Assembly (NCBI RefSeq): GCF_910585425.1
Contig: NZ_CAJUCP010000015.1
Coordinates: forward strand, 41,433-105,432
Direction of reading: 5' to 3'
Origin: an uncultured Acetatifactor sp.
GTDB taxonomy: Bacteria > Bacillota > Clostridia > Lachnospirales > Lachnospiraceae
Length of the DNA stretch: 64,000 bases
This document shows, one piece after another, positions 51,451-60,253 of the stretch (its first letter is position 1; the number at the start of each line of letters is the position of its first letter). The position numbers and the translations under genes were made by a program. The notes beneath the pieces were generated by a model, which saw only the letters and a list, made by a program, of their open reading frames with translations, did no database searches and was not told where the DNA came from.

Positions 51451-52161
51451 ATGGAGCAAATGAGATTGAATAAATATCTGGCCCACTGCGGCGTCTGTTC
51501 CAGGAGGGATGCGGATAAACTGATAGAGAAGGGGCAGGTGCTGGTAAACGGCCGGACGGCGCTGCCAGGCATGGCAGTGGGAGATGAGGATGAGGTGCTT
51601 GTGTCCGGCAGGCAGGTGAGCCCTGGGCAGGAGACTGTGGTGCTGGCGTTCCATAAGCCCCTGGGGGTGACCTGTACGGAAAGGGACCGCCACGCGGAGC
51701 GGATCGTGTCCGACCTGGTGGACTATCCGGTGAGGGTCACTTACGCGGGGCGGCTGGACAAGGACTCGGAGGGACTTCTGCTGCTCTCCAATGACGGCGA
51801 CCTGATTCAGGCCATGATGAAGGGGGCCAACCGCCATGAGAAGGAGTACCTGGTGCGGGTCAATAAGGAAATCACGCCGGAATTCCTGGAGAAGCTGGCG
51901 GGAGGCGTGTACCTGGAGGAGCTGGACATCACCACCAGGGAGTGCCGGGTGGAGCAGGTGAACAGATACACCTTCCGCATGGTGCTGACCCAGGGCGTGA
52001 ACCGGCAGATCAAGCGGATGTGCCGGGCCTGCGACTATCATGTGAGGGCTCTGAAGCGCGTCCGGGTGATGCATGTGACTCTGGGGGATTTAAAGCCCGG
52101 GGAATACCGGGAGCTGGACAGGGAGGATGTGGAGCGGCTGTACCGGGACTGCGGCCTGTGA
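51451..52161 (+). CDS. rRNA pseudouridine synthase, RluF/RsuA family
   Basis: This 236-residue enzyme isomerises a uridine in 23S or 16S rRNA. An N-terminal S4 RNA-binding domain (MRLNKYLAHCGVCSRRDADKLI) is followed by the catalytic domain with VTYAGRLDKDSEGLLLLSND, whose Asp is catalytic, then ANRHEKEYLV and VLTQGVNRQIKRMCRACDYHV. The motif NRQIRRMC-type is nearest to RluF. ATG 51451 lies behind GGAAAGG. It is the gene before ligA; the 190-bp gap between them shows nothing notable. Confidence 0.92.
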   Translation: MEQMRLNKYLAHCGVCSRRDADKLIEKGQVLVNGRTALPGMAVGDEDEVLVSGRQVSPGQETVVLAFHKPLGVTCTERDRHAERIVSDLVDYPVRVTYAGRLDKDSEGLLLLSNDGDLIQAMMKGANRHEKEYLVRVNKEITPEFLEKLAGGVYLEELDITTRECRVEQVNRYTFRMVLTQGVNRQIKRMCRACDYHVRALKRVRVMHVTLGDLKPGEYRELDREDVERLYRDCGL

Positions 52162-52354
52162 GGGTGCGGGCTTGCTTACCGGTCTATGGCATGGGCGGCA
52201 GGAAAGGATGCGTGCTGCCCGGCCTGGCAGGCCACTTAGAGCCTTGGGGCAGCTTTTCACGGACAGGCGGGCGGAAAACGTCCCCGGCTATGCGCAGCCT
52301 GAGGCATGAGGCAGGCGGACGCGGAGCCGCAAAAAAATGAAGGATGGTTGAAAT

Positions 52355-54814
52355 ATGACGCGGTCTGAAAAAATCCAACGAATCAAATATCTGGCGGGGG
52401 CCTTGAATGAGGCCTCGAAAGCTTACTATGCCCAGGACAGGGAGATCATGAGCAACAGAGAGTATGATGCCCTCTATGACGAACTCCAGGCCCTGGAACA
52501 GGAGACGGGCATAGTATTGGCCAACAGCCCCACGGTGAACGTGGGCTACGAGGCCGTGGACGAACTGCCGAAGGAGCGGCATGAAAGCCCCATGCTCTCC
52601 CTGGACAAGACCAAGAGCAGGGAGGAGCTTTCGGAGTGGCTTCAGGGGCATCCGGCAGTCCTGAGCTGGAAGCTGGACGGCCTGACCATCGTCCTGACCT
52701 ACCGGGGCGGAAAGCTGGAGAAGGCAGTCACCAGAGGGAACGGGGAGATAGGAGAGGTCATCACGGGCAATGCCAGGACATTCGTGAACCTTCCGCTGGA
52801 GATTCCCTTCCCGGGAGAGCTGGTGCTGCGGGGCGAGGCGGTAATCAGCTATTCTGACTTTGAGAAGATAAACGCCCAAATCCAGGATGGGGATGCCAGG
52901 TACAAGAATCCCCGGAATCTGTGCAGCGGCTCCGTGCGCCAACTGAACAATGAAATCACGGCCAGGCGCAATGTCCGGTTCTATGCCTTTGCGCTGGTGG
53001 ATGCCAGGGAGGCTGATTTCGGGGATGTGGCAGAGGGGAGTCCTGAGCTGGCGGGTCCGGCTGGGACGGCGGATTCCCCGGGCCCTGCGGATGCCCCGGA
53101 GGGGGAGGAAAGCAGGACCGCAGAGTTCGGCGGTTCCGTGGAGGCGCAGTTCCGGTTCCTGGAGGAGCAGGGCTTCGAGACCGTGGAGCACTATCTGGTG
53201 ACGGAGGAGAATATCCTGGATACCATAGAGCTCTTCGAGAAAAAGATAGATGCCTACGACATCCCCTCAGACGGGCTGGTGCTGGTCTACGACGATATCG
53301 CCTACGGGCGCTCTTTGGGCAGGACGGCGAAATTCCCCAGGAATTCCATCGCCTTCAAGTGGGCGGACGAGCTGCGGGAGACGAAGCTCCTTGAAATCGA
53401 ATGGAGCGCCAGCCGGACGGGGCTGATCAATCCGGTGGCCATATTCGAGCCCGTGGAGCTGGAGGGCACCACGGTGAGCCGGGCCTCCGTACACAATATC
53501 AGCATCCTGCGGGGCCTGCATCTGGGAATCGGCGACCGCATCACCGTGTATAAGGCCAACATGATCATCCCACAGATTGCGGAGAACCTGACGGCCAGGG
53601 ACATGCTGGCCCAGGCACAGGCCGGGGAAGAGGGACGCCTTGTGGTAGAAGAGCCGTTTGGTGAAGGAAAGGAAGTTTCATCGGCAGAAGAGCCGTCTGC
53701 GAAAGGAGGATGCCCTGCGGAAGAAGAGCCGCCTGCGAAAGAGGGACGCCCTGCGGTAGAGAAGCCGTTTGGTGAAGGAAAGGAAGCTTCGCAGGTAGAA
53801 GAGCTGCCCACGAAAGAGGAAGTTCCGGCAGAGGAAGGATTACCTGAGGGAAAGGAAGCTTCGGCAGGAGAAGAGCCGCCTGCAGATGATGAGCAGGCCA
53901 TTAAAAAGGATGAGCCCGCGGAACCTGCTGCGGAAAAAGCGGACATCATGGAGGCGGCGCTGGCCATGGGCGGCCACAGGCCTGTGGAGATTCCGGCCAT
54001 CTGCCCTGTGTGCGGAGGAAAAACGGAAATCCGACAGGTAAATGACGTCCAGTCCCTCTACTGCACAAACGAGAGATGCGCTGCCAAGCAGATCAAGGCC
54101 TTCACCCTCTTCGTCAGCAGGGATGCCATGAACATCGACGGCCTGTCGGAGGCCACCCTGGAGAAGTTCATCGACATGGGATTCATCCAGGAATTCGCGG
54201 ATCTCTTCCATCTGGACAGATACCGGGAGCGAATCGTGGAGATGGAGGGCTTCGGCGAGAAATCCTATCAGAACCTGATCGACAGCGTGGAGCGCGCCCG
54301 GCACACCACTCTGCCCAGAGTGATATACAGCCTGGGCATTGCCAATATCGGCTCTGCCAACGCCAAGATGCTCTGCCGCTTCTTTGACCACGATTTAAAG
54401 CGAATGCAGGAGGCTGACGTGGAGACCTTAAGCGCCATAGACGGCGTGGGCGAGGTCATCGCCACAGCCTTTGTGAATTATATGAGGGACGAAGACAACC
54501 TGCGGAGGATAGAGAATCTCACCGGCGAGCTGGAAATCGAGATTCCCAAGGTGGAGGAGGGCAGCCAGACGCTGTCCGGCCTTAGCTTCGTCATCACGGG
54601 CTCCCTGGAGAAATTCGCCAGCCGCAGCGACTTAAAGGAAGCCATCGAGCAAAAGGGTGGCAAGGTCACAGGGAGCGTCACCGGCAAGACCACCTGCCTG
54701 ATCAACAATGACGTGGCGTCCAATTCGTCCAAGAACAAGAAGGCCAAGGAGCTGGGAATCCCCATTCTGTCAGAAGCGGATTTCCTGGCACAGTACCAGG
54801 TGTCCGCCCCCTGA
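52355..54814 (+). CDS. ligA: NAD+-dependent DNA ligase with low-complexity insertion
   Basis: The 819-residue ligase seals nicks in replication and repair. Visible: Ia domain (NREYDALYDELQALE), adenylated Lys106 in SWKLDGLT, nucleotide-binding motifs, OB fold (IGDRITVYKANMIIPQIAEN), four-Cys zinc finger (CPVCGG, CTNERC), helix-hairpin-helix repeats (GFGEKSYQNLIDS) and a C-terminal BRCT (FVITGSLEKFASRSDLKEAI). Usual LigA is about 670 residues. The surplus is ~30 residues near 225-255 and an acidic ~110-residue insertion (about 422-532) between OB fold and zinc finger, built of EEPFGEGKE/PAKEGRPA repeats. GGATGG-type site upstream. Confidence 0.95.
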   Translation: MTRSEKIQRIKYLAGALNEASKAYYAQDREIMSNREYDALYDELQALEQETGIVLANSPTVNVGYEAVDELPKERHESPMLSLDKTKSREELSEWLQGHPAVLSWKLDGLTIVLTYRGGKLEKAVTRGNGEIGEVITGNARTFVNLPLEIPFPGELVLRGEAVISYSDFEKINAQIQDGDARYKNPRNLCSGSVRQLNNEITARRNVRFYAFALVDAREADFGDVAEGSPELAGPAGTADSPGPADAPEGEESRTAEFGGSVEAQFRFLEEQGFETVEHYLVTEENILDTIELFEKKIDAYDIPSDGLVLVYDDIAYGRSLGRTAKFPRNSIAFKWADELRETKLLEIEWSASRTGLINPVAIFEPVELEGTTVSRASVHNISILRGLHLGIGDRITVYKANMIIPQIAENLTARDMLAQAQAGEEGRLVVEEPFGEGKEVSSAEEPSAKGGCPAEEEPPAKEGRPAVEKPFGEGKEASQVEELPTKEEVPAEEGLPEGKEASAGEEPPADDEQAIKKDEPAEPAAEKADIMEAALAMGGHRPVEIPAICPVCGGKTEIRQVNDVQSLYCTNERCAAKQIKAFTLFVSRDAMNIDGLSEATLEKFIDMGFIQEFADLFHLDRYRERIVEMEGFGEKSYQNLIDSVERARHTTLPRVIYSLGIANIGSANAKMLCRFFDHDLKRMQEADVETLSAIDGVGEVIATAFVNYMRDEDNLRRIENLTGELEIEIPKVEEGSQTLSGLSFVITGSLEKFASRSDLKEAIEQKGGKVTGSVTGKTTCLINNDVASNSSKNKKAKELGIPILSEADFLAQYQVSAP
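53636..53885 (+). repeat. Internal repeats in the ligA insertion
   Basis: GAAGCCGTTTGGTGAAGGAA-type sequence occurs twice about 126 bp apart (near 53645 and 53760), with shorter GAAGAGCCGYCTGCG units between. They code for the acidic insertion of the ligase. Confidence 0.65.
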
Positions 54815-54930
54815 GAATAGGAAGATAAGCTGACCGTGCAGGGACAGACAGGCTTCGCTGCGCGGAGACAGGGAAGAGAAGCAGGCTGGTGACAGCAGAT
54901 AGAAGGAATGAAATGTAGGAGGAAACCCAA

Positions 54931-55857
54931 ATGCCCATCAAGGTACAAAGCGATTTACCGGCAAAAGAGATACTGATCAACGAGAATATATTCGTCATGG
55001 ACGAACTGCGGGCCATCCATCAGGATATCCGCCCCCTGGAGGTATTGATCCTGAACAACATGCCCGTCAAGCAGGACACGGAGCTGCAGCTGCTTCGGGC
55101 CCTGTCCAACACGCCCCTGCAGGTGGATGTGACCTTCATCAACGTGAAGAGCCATGTGTCCCTGAACACCTCGGCCAGCCACCTGAACAAATTCTACAGC
55201 ACCCTGGACGAGATACGGGACAGGGACTACGACGGCATGATAGTGACGGGAGCGCCGGTGGAGGACATCCCCTTCGAGGAGGTGGACTACTGGGAGGAAA
55301 TCTGTGAAATCCTGGACTGGGCCCAGACCCATGTGACCTCTACCCTGCACATCTGCTGGGCGGCCCAGGCAGGCCTCTACCATTACTATGGCATCAACAA
55401 AAAGCTCCTGCCCCGGAAGCTCTTCGGCGTCTACGAGCATAAGGTGAGGAACCGCAAGATTCCCCTGGTGCGGGGCTTTGACGATATCTTCCTGGCGCCT
55501 CAGAGCCGCCACACGGAGACCCCGGCCGAGCTGATCCACGCCTGCAAAGACCTGACAGTGCTGGCGGAATCCCCGGAGGCGGGCGTGTACCTGGCCATGG
55601 CCGAGGAGGGGAAGAAGATATTCGTCACCGGGCATCCCGAGTACGACAGATACTCTCTGAACAATGAATACTATCGGGATCTGAACAAGGGCCTTCCCAT
55701 CCAGGTGCCCTACAACTACTATCCAGGCGATGACCCCAAGGAGAAGCCGCTGCTCCAGTGGCGCTCCCACAGCAACAACCTCTACAGCAACTGGCTTAAT
55801 TACTACGTCTATCAGATGACGCCCTACGAGTTGAAGAAAGGCGGGAGGATACAGTAA
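54931..55857 (+). CDS. metAA: Homoserine O-acetyltransferase of the MetA family
   Basis: This 308-residue enzyme activates homoserine for methionine synthesis. The MetA-type fold is shown by LNNMPVKQDTELQLLRALSN, the acyl-enzyme Cys142 in HICWAAQ, the catalytic His in VTGHPEYDRYSL, and the final MTPYEL. Residue 111 is Glu (GAPVEDIPFEEVDYW). In this family Glu111 goes with acetyl-CoA, while Gly at that place goes with succinyl-CoA as in E. coli, so acetyl transfer is expected. GGAGG lies before the ATG. It stands alone, with a terminator behind it and no S-box seen upstream. Confidence 0.93.
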   Translation: MPIKVQSDLPAKEILINENIFVMDELRAIHQDIRPLEVLILNNMPVKQDTELQLLRALSNTPLQVDVTFINVKSHVSLNTSASHLNKFYSTLDEIRDRDYDGMIVTGAPVEDIPFEEVDYWEEICEILDWAQTHVTSTLHICWAAQAGLYHYYGINKKLLPRKLFGVYEHKVRNRKIPLVRGFDDIFLAPQSRHTETPAELIHACKDLTVLAESPEAGVYLAMAEEGKKIFVTGHPEYDRYSLNNEYYRDLNKGLPIQVPYNYYPGDDPKEKPLLQWRSHSNNLYSNWLNYYVYQMTPYELKKGGRIQ

Positions 55858-55866
55858 ATATACGGT

Positions 55867-55898
55867 TTCCCCTGGGAGTAAAATCCTGGGGGATTTTT
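55867..55898 (+). terminator. Terminator after metAA
   Basis: TCCCCTGGGA pairs with TCCTGGGGGA (with G-U pairs) around GTAAAA and is followed by TTTTT. Confidence 0.75.
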
Positions 55899-56057
55899 CT
55901 TGCGTTCTACACGGATTTGAGACAAGAAAGCGGCACATTTCGGGCGGGCTGCCTGTATAAAAGGCTTGTAGGTATGGGAATTGTAGGCTATAATTATGAT
56001 GAGGACGCTGAATAAGGTAAGCGTGTCACGATGTTCAGTCATGTAGAGGGGGAGGGT

Positions 56058-57017
56058 ATGGTTCAGGAAGAAATAGCATATCAGAATAAGGATATCACCA
56101 GCAAGGTGCTTGCCGAGTGCTTCAAAGGGAAGACGTTCAAGGTATATGGTCTTGATCTGCCGGAAATCAGACGGGTCCTGCCGACCAACTTACCGACGGT
56201 CAAAGCAAACGAGCTCCGCCTGGACAATCTTTTTGAGCTGGCAGACGGCACTGTCGCCATAGTGGACTATGAAAGCGAATATAAAAAGGAAGATAAGATA
56301 AAATACCTGAATTATCTGACAGGGATAGCCAACCGCTACGCAAAGGAAAACCAGGATTGCCCGGTGCTGCGGATGATTGTGATATATACAGGGGACATTA
56401 AGAGAGGGCAGACAGCCGACCGATATGACATCGGAGCGGTCAGGGTGAAGCTGGAACAGGCATTCCTCTCGGAACTGGATTCCCATGAGATTTTCCGGCA
56501 CTTGAAGGAAAAGGTGGAAAGGAATGAACTGTTGGATGATGAGGAGATGATGGAGCTTATCATACAACCCTTGTCTTACCGGAAACGGGAAGAGAAAGAA
56601 GCGCAGATTCGAGAGACGGTCAAACTGGCGGCACAGATTCAGGACAGAGGGCAGCAGCTTTTCGCGTTATCCGGGATACTGGTCTTTGCGGATAAGGTAA
56701 TCGACATGGAGACGGCGAATAAAATAAGGAGGGCGATTGAGATGACGCAGGTGGCGAGGATATTTGAGGAAGAGAAGCAGCAGGCGCTGACGCAGGTGGC
56801 GAGGATATTTGAGGAAGAGAAGCAGCAGGCGCTGACACAGGCATTGTCGCAGGCAGAAAAAAAGCATAAAGAAGAAAAAGAGCGGAATGCAAGGCAGATT
56901 GTAATCAGAATGATTAAGAAGAACTATCCAACGGAAGAAATCGTTTCCCTAGTGTCAAGCTTTTCCCAGGATGACATAGAGGCGCTTCGGAAAGAGGTTG
57001 AGAGGGCAGAGTTATAA
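56058..57017 (+). CDS. PD-(D/E)XK nuclease-like protein (Rpn/transposase-like family)
   Basis: The 319-residue protein has a nuclease-like core near residues 45-115 (ANELRLDNLFELADGTVAIV, then DYESEYKKEDKIKY), where D and E-x-K residues fit a PD-(D/E)XK site. A helical half ends in a coiled coil with a perfect 15-residue tandem repeat (TQVARIFEEEKQQAL twice). Related proteins occur in many copies in gut Firmicutes as recombination-promoting nuclease or putative transposase genes. ATG 56058 follows GGGGGAGGG. A pair of tetraloop hairpins follows the gene. Confidence 0.7.
   Translation: MVQEEIAYQNKDITSKVLAECFKGKTFKVYGLDLPEIRRVLPTNLPTVKANELRLDNLFELADGTVAIVDYESEYKKEDKIKYLNYLTGIANRYAKENQDCPVLRMIVIYTGDIKRGQTADRYDIGAVRVKLEQAFLSELDSHEIFRHLKEKVERNELLDDEEMMELIIQPLSYRKREEKEAQIRETVKLAAQIQDRGQQLFALSGILVFADKVIDMETANKIRRAIEMTQVARIFEEEKQQALTQVARIFEEEKQQALTQALSQAEKKHKEEKERNARQIVIRMIKKNYPTEEIVSLVSSFSQDDIEALRKEVERAEL
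56745..56834 (+). repeat. 45-bp perfect tandem duplication in the PD-(D/E)XK gene
   Basis: Two copies of a 45-bp unit (56745-56789 and 56790-56834) keep the reading frame and double a coiled-coil segment. A unit of 15 codons can grow or shrink without a frameshift. Confidence 0.85.
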
Positions 57018-57042
57018 GGAAGAAAACCATGAATGTGCTTTA

Positions 57043-57118
57043 TTCCCGCGAGCAATGAGTCAAGCGGCCGTGCTTGCACGGCCAGTTGGCGAATACCCCG
57101 TTGCTTGCAGCGGAGTAT
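57043..57118. repeat. Paired palindromes with CTTG loops (REP-like)
   Basis: GGCCGTG-CTTG-CACGGCC (57065-57082) and AATACCCCGTTG-CTTG-CAGCGGAGTATT (57091-57118) form two hairpins 8 bp apart with the same loop. They may end both convergent genes and look like repeated extragenic palindromes. Confidence 0.6.
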
Positions 57119-57206
57119 TTGATTCAGTTGGGCAGGGGAGGAGGGAGAGCGCAGTCTCCCCCGAATCCGGCCCGGACATTCTGCCTGCCGGCAAAAGGGT
57201 CCATGT

Positions 57207-58208
57207 CTATTCCTTCACAGCCCTGGTGGCATACTCCTCCAGCAGCTCCACATACCTGTAATAGCGGTCTAAGGGGCAGTCCGGCGGCGTCTGATGGTCC
57301 ACGCTGGGGATGAACCCGCCGGTCTTCATCACGGGCAGCAGCCTCTCGAACTCCCCGCGCATGGCTTCCGTGCTCCGGCGCATGGTCATCTTGTCGAATG
57401 CGCCGATGAAGAGGAAATCCGGATAGGCCTCCCGCAGCGCCGCCACGTCCACGCCCGCCTGGCGCTCCAGGGGCAGGACGCCCTCTATCCCTGCCTTTTG
57501 CAGCCAGGGAATCATCTTCGTCACATCGCCGTCCGAATCGATGATGACCTTGGTGCCCCGCTCCCGTATGGCGGGGATGACTTTGCGGTAATAGGGGGCA
57601 AGGAATTCGTTGAAGCAGTCCTCTGATATCATAGGGCCGTTGTTGTAGCTCATGTCCTCTGCAAAGGTCATGAAATCCGGCGTGACGATCTCATAAATCC
57701 TGTCCAGCTGCCGCAACTGATAAGCGGCCAGGTCGTCCAGCATGCGGTGGTACAGCTCCGGATAGTCATAGAAGGAGTACAGATGGTTCTCGATGCCGAA
57801 CAGGGTGCGGGGGAACCAGAACCCACCGTCCAGGGAGAACCAGATGGGAAAATCCCCCGCCTCATGGCCGCCCTTCAGATTCTTCATGGTCTGGAGCTGA
57901 CTGTCTATGCCGTCCTCCGGATAGAGGCAGGGCAGGAGATTCTCGTAATCCTGCTCATCCTCCATGATCGGGCCCCCGTTGAAGGCTGGCTGGGGGCAGT
58001 CCGCCGTCCTGTGGGGGAGCCAGAACTGCACATGCCGGTCCAGTCCAAGGGCAGTGGCCAGCCCGTCCCAGGGAATCTCGGCCGAAAGCCCCTGGCTGTG
58101 CCAGGCATCCAATGTCCTGTCCCACCAGGAGGCCCATTCTATCATGGGGAGCCGGTCGTCCGGCCTTTCGAAATGAAGCGTCGCCAGGACGCGTTCTCGA
58201 TTTTTCAT
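57207..58208 (-). CDS. Uroporphyrinogen decarboxylase (URO-D) family protein
   Basis: This 333-residue protein with a TIM-barrel fold of the URO-D family starts MKNRERVLATLHFERPDDRL, then MIEWASWWDRTLDAWHSQG, with TFAEDMSYNNGPMISEDCF, TKVIIDSDGDVTKMIPWL and a final MKTGGFIPSVDHQTPPD. Many members in gut Clostridia are methyltransferases or act on unknown substrates rather than on haem precursors, and haem genes are not nearby. The neighbouring rhamnose genes suggest a catabolic context. ATG 58208 follows AAAGGAG; the frame to 58307 has no site. Confidence 0.8.
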   Translation of the reverse strand: MKNRERVLATLHFERPDDRLPMIEWASWWDRTLDAWHSQGLSAEIPWDGLATALGLDRHVQFWLPHRTADCPQPAFNGGPIMEDEQDYENLLPCLYPEDGIDSQLQTMKNLKGGHEAGDFPIWFSLDGGFWFPRTLFGIENHLYSFYDYPELYHRMLDDLAAYQLRQLDRIYEIVTPDFMTFAEDMSYNNGPMISEDCFNEFLAPYYRKVIPAIRERGTKVIIDSDGDVTKMIPWLQKAGIEGVLPLERQAGVDVAALREAYPDFLFIGAFDKMTMRRSTEAMRGEFERLLPVMKTGGFIPSVDHQTPPDCPLDRYYRYVELLEEYATRAVKE

Positions 58209-58354
58209 ATTTTTATATTCTCCTTTCCGATTTCCTGCCTCTGGCGTCCGATAGGAGGCAATATCTCCCGGCAGAGGCCCGCCATGTTGATAAAGATATT
58301 TTACCATATATCATAAGCCGGGTAAATGTGGCCCGGTTGTCTTTCAGGGACATG

Positions 58355-58469
58355 CAGAAGGCAACAGAACCATACAGTGGTATATGAGGCTTTTGTGGAG
58401 GGACAGGCCGATTTCGGGGATTTCTTTGGGCAGATTCCACATTTCCGGCATATGGTTCTGTGCTTTCTT
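58355..58469. repeat. Long imperfect inverted repeat upstream of rhaB
   Basis: CAGAACCATA (58365-58374) is an exact inverse of 58451-58460, and the flanks AGAAGGCA and TGCTTTCT extend the pairing to about 18 bp. About 76 bp lie between. It may be a foldback element or a leader structure of rhaB; no gene is seen in the 58209-58555 gap. Confidence 0.5.
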
Positions 58470-58555
58470 TGGGAAAACCGAAAATATCCCTTTTTTTGTC
58501 CCGGAAAGTATGGTACAATTCCTTTATTAAATAGAACGAAAGGAGAGGGTTGGCA

Positions 58556-59962
58556 ATGGACTCATACAAATATTATCTTGCGATTGACATCGGCGCGTCC
58601 AGCGGCCGCCATATCCTGGCCCATCTGGAGGAAAACCGTATGGTGCTGGAGGAGGTGCACCGCTTCCCCAACGGGATGGTGGAGAAGGACGGCGAGCATG
58701 TCTGGGACGTGGACGAGCTGTTCCGGCAGATCAAACTGGGCCTGAAGAAATGCGCGCAGCTCGGCAAGATTCCGGTCAGCGTGGGCGTGGACACCTGGGG
58801 GGTGGACTTCGTGCTGTTGGACGGGGACGGCGCGCGCATCGGGAACGCGGTGGCTTACCGGGACGGGCGCACCAGAGGGATGGACGAGGAGGTATACAAA
58901 ATCATCCCCGAGGACGAGCTGTATGCCCGCACCGGCATCCAGAAAGCCATTTTCAACACGATTTATCAGCTCATGGCCCTGAAGGTGAAGAAGCCGGAGC
59001 ACTTGGAAAAAGCCCACACCATGCTGCTGATGCCGGATTACTTCCATTACATGCTCTCCGGCGTGGCGGCCACGGAGTACACGGAGGCCACCACAGGACA
59101 GCTTGTGAGCCCCGAGACCAAGGACTGGGACATGGAGCTGATCGAGAGGCTGGGATACCCGAAGCGGATCTTCCAGCGGATGGTGACGCCCGGCACCGTG
59201 CTGGGAGAGCTGACCGCGGAAGTACAGGCCGAGGTAGGATTCAACTGCAAGGTGGTGGAGCCTGCCACCCATGACACAGGCTCCGCGGTGATAGCGGTTC
59301 CCACGGACAGCGACGACGCGCTGTACATCAGCTCCGGCACATGGTCCCTCATGGGGACAGAGCTCATGGAGGCCAACTGCTCTCCCGAGAGCAAGGCCAA
59401 CAACCTGACCAATGAGGGCGGCTACGGCTACCGTTTCCGCTACCTGAAGAACATCATGGGGCTGTGGATGATTCAGTCCGTAAAGAAGGAAATCGGCGGG
59501 GATCTGGGCTTTGGCGAGATCTGCGAGATGGCATCCAAATGCAGCATCCCCTCCATCGTGGACTGCAATGACGACCGTTTCCTGGCTCCGGCCAACATGA
59601 CAGAGGAAGTGCAGGCAGCCTGCAGGGAATCCGGGCAGCAGGTGCCGGAAGGCCTGGCCCAGGTGGCATCCGTCATCTACAACAGCCTGGCTCGGTGCTA
59701 TGCGGAGACGATCAGGCAGATAGAGGGCATTACCGGCAGGAAGTACGATAAGATACATATCGTGGGCGGCGGCTCCAATGCGGAGTATCTGAACAGGCTG
59801 ACAGCGGCGGCTACGGGCATTCCGGTGTATGCGGGACCCACGGAGGCTACCGCAATCGGCAATATCGCGGCCCAGATGATGGCCACAGGGGAGCTGGCGG
59901 ACCTGAAAGCAGCCAGGGCCTGTGTGTTCCGGTCCTTCTCCATCACCACATATCAGCCTTAA
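58556..59962 (+). CDS. rhaB: Rhamnulokinase
   Basis: This 468-residue FGGY-family kinase phosphorylates L-rhamnulose. N-terminal phosphate loop AIDIGASSGRHILA, VGVDTWGVDFVLLD, NTIYQLMAL, PATHDTGSAVIAVPTD, ISSGTWSLMGTE and C-terminal VGGGSNAEYLNRLTA all fit RhaB. ATG 58556 is used with AAGGAG upstream; TTG 58550 is an alternative. The isomerase gene rhaA follows 291 bp later, so the order is reversed relative to the pathway. The aldolase rhaD is not in the window. Confidence 0.95.
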   Translation: MDSYKYYLAIDIGASSGRHILAHLEENRMVLEEVHRFPNGMVEKDGEHVWDVDELFRQIKLGLKKCAQLGKIPVSVGVDTWGVDFVLLDGDGARIGNAVAYRDGRTRGMDEEVYKIIPEDELYARTGIQKAIFNTIYQLMALKVKKPEHLEKAHTMLLMPDYFHYMLSGVAATEYTEATTGQLVSPETKDWDMELIERLGYPKRIFQRMVTPGTVLGELTAEVQAEVGFNCKVVEPATHDTGSAVIAVPTDSDDALYISSGTWSLMGTELMEANCSPESKANNLTNEGGYGYRFRYLKNIMGLWMIQSVKKEIGGDLGFGEICEMASKCSIPSIVDCNDDRFLAPANMTEEVQAACRESGQQVPEGLAQVASVIYNSLARCYAETIRQIEGITGRKYDKIHIVGGGSNAEYLNRLTAAATGIPVYAGPTEATAIGNIAAQMMATGELADLKAARACVFRSFSITTYQP

Positions 59963-60184
59963 CGGCCGTGTTTTGCCACCGCAGGAAAGGCCATATCGGA
60001 GAGGCAGGCGGTCTGCGGCGATTGCGGGGCCTACCAAGGCCGTGGGGAGGCATGGGATGGGAAGGGCAGGGGCGTTTGGCGTTCCGGCCGGCGGAGGTGC
60101 AAAGAGGGGCCCCGGAAAGCGGGCAGGGCCAGGCAGCCTGCCTGAGGAGACGCATTTCAGACAGAGGATATACAGGATATAAAT

Positions 60185-60232
60185 GAAGAAGAGCATTCAT
60201 GAAGAAAAGCATTCATGAAGAAAAGCATTCAT
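60185..60232 (+). repeat. Three 16-bp tandem repeats upstream of rhaA
   Basis: GAAGAAAAGCATTCAT occurs three times in a row (the first copy with one change). They end 22 bp before the rhaA start, within its leader. The rest of the 291-bp gap shows nothing else. Confidence 0.8.
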
Positions 60233-60253
60233 GAGGAAAGGAAGACAGAGGAT

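Noticed and set aside
50194..52074. 626-codon minus-strand open frame
   Set aside because: Antisense to RNase H and the pseudouridine synthase; low-complexity Pro/Arg/Leu sequence typical of a shadow frame.
54815..54930. S-box (SAM) riboswitch before metAA
   Set aside because: The gap is only 116 bp and lacks the S-box core or a terminator hairpin.
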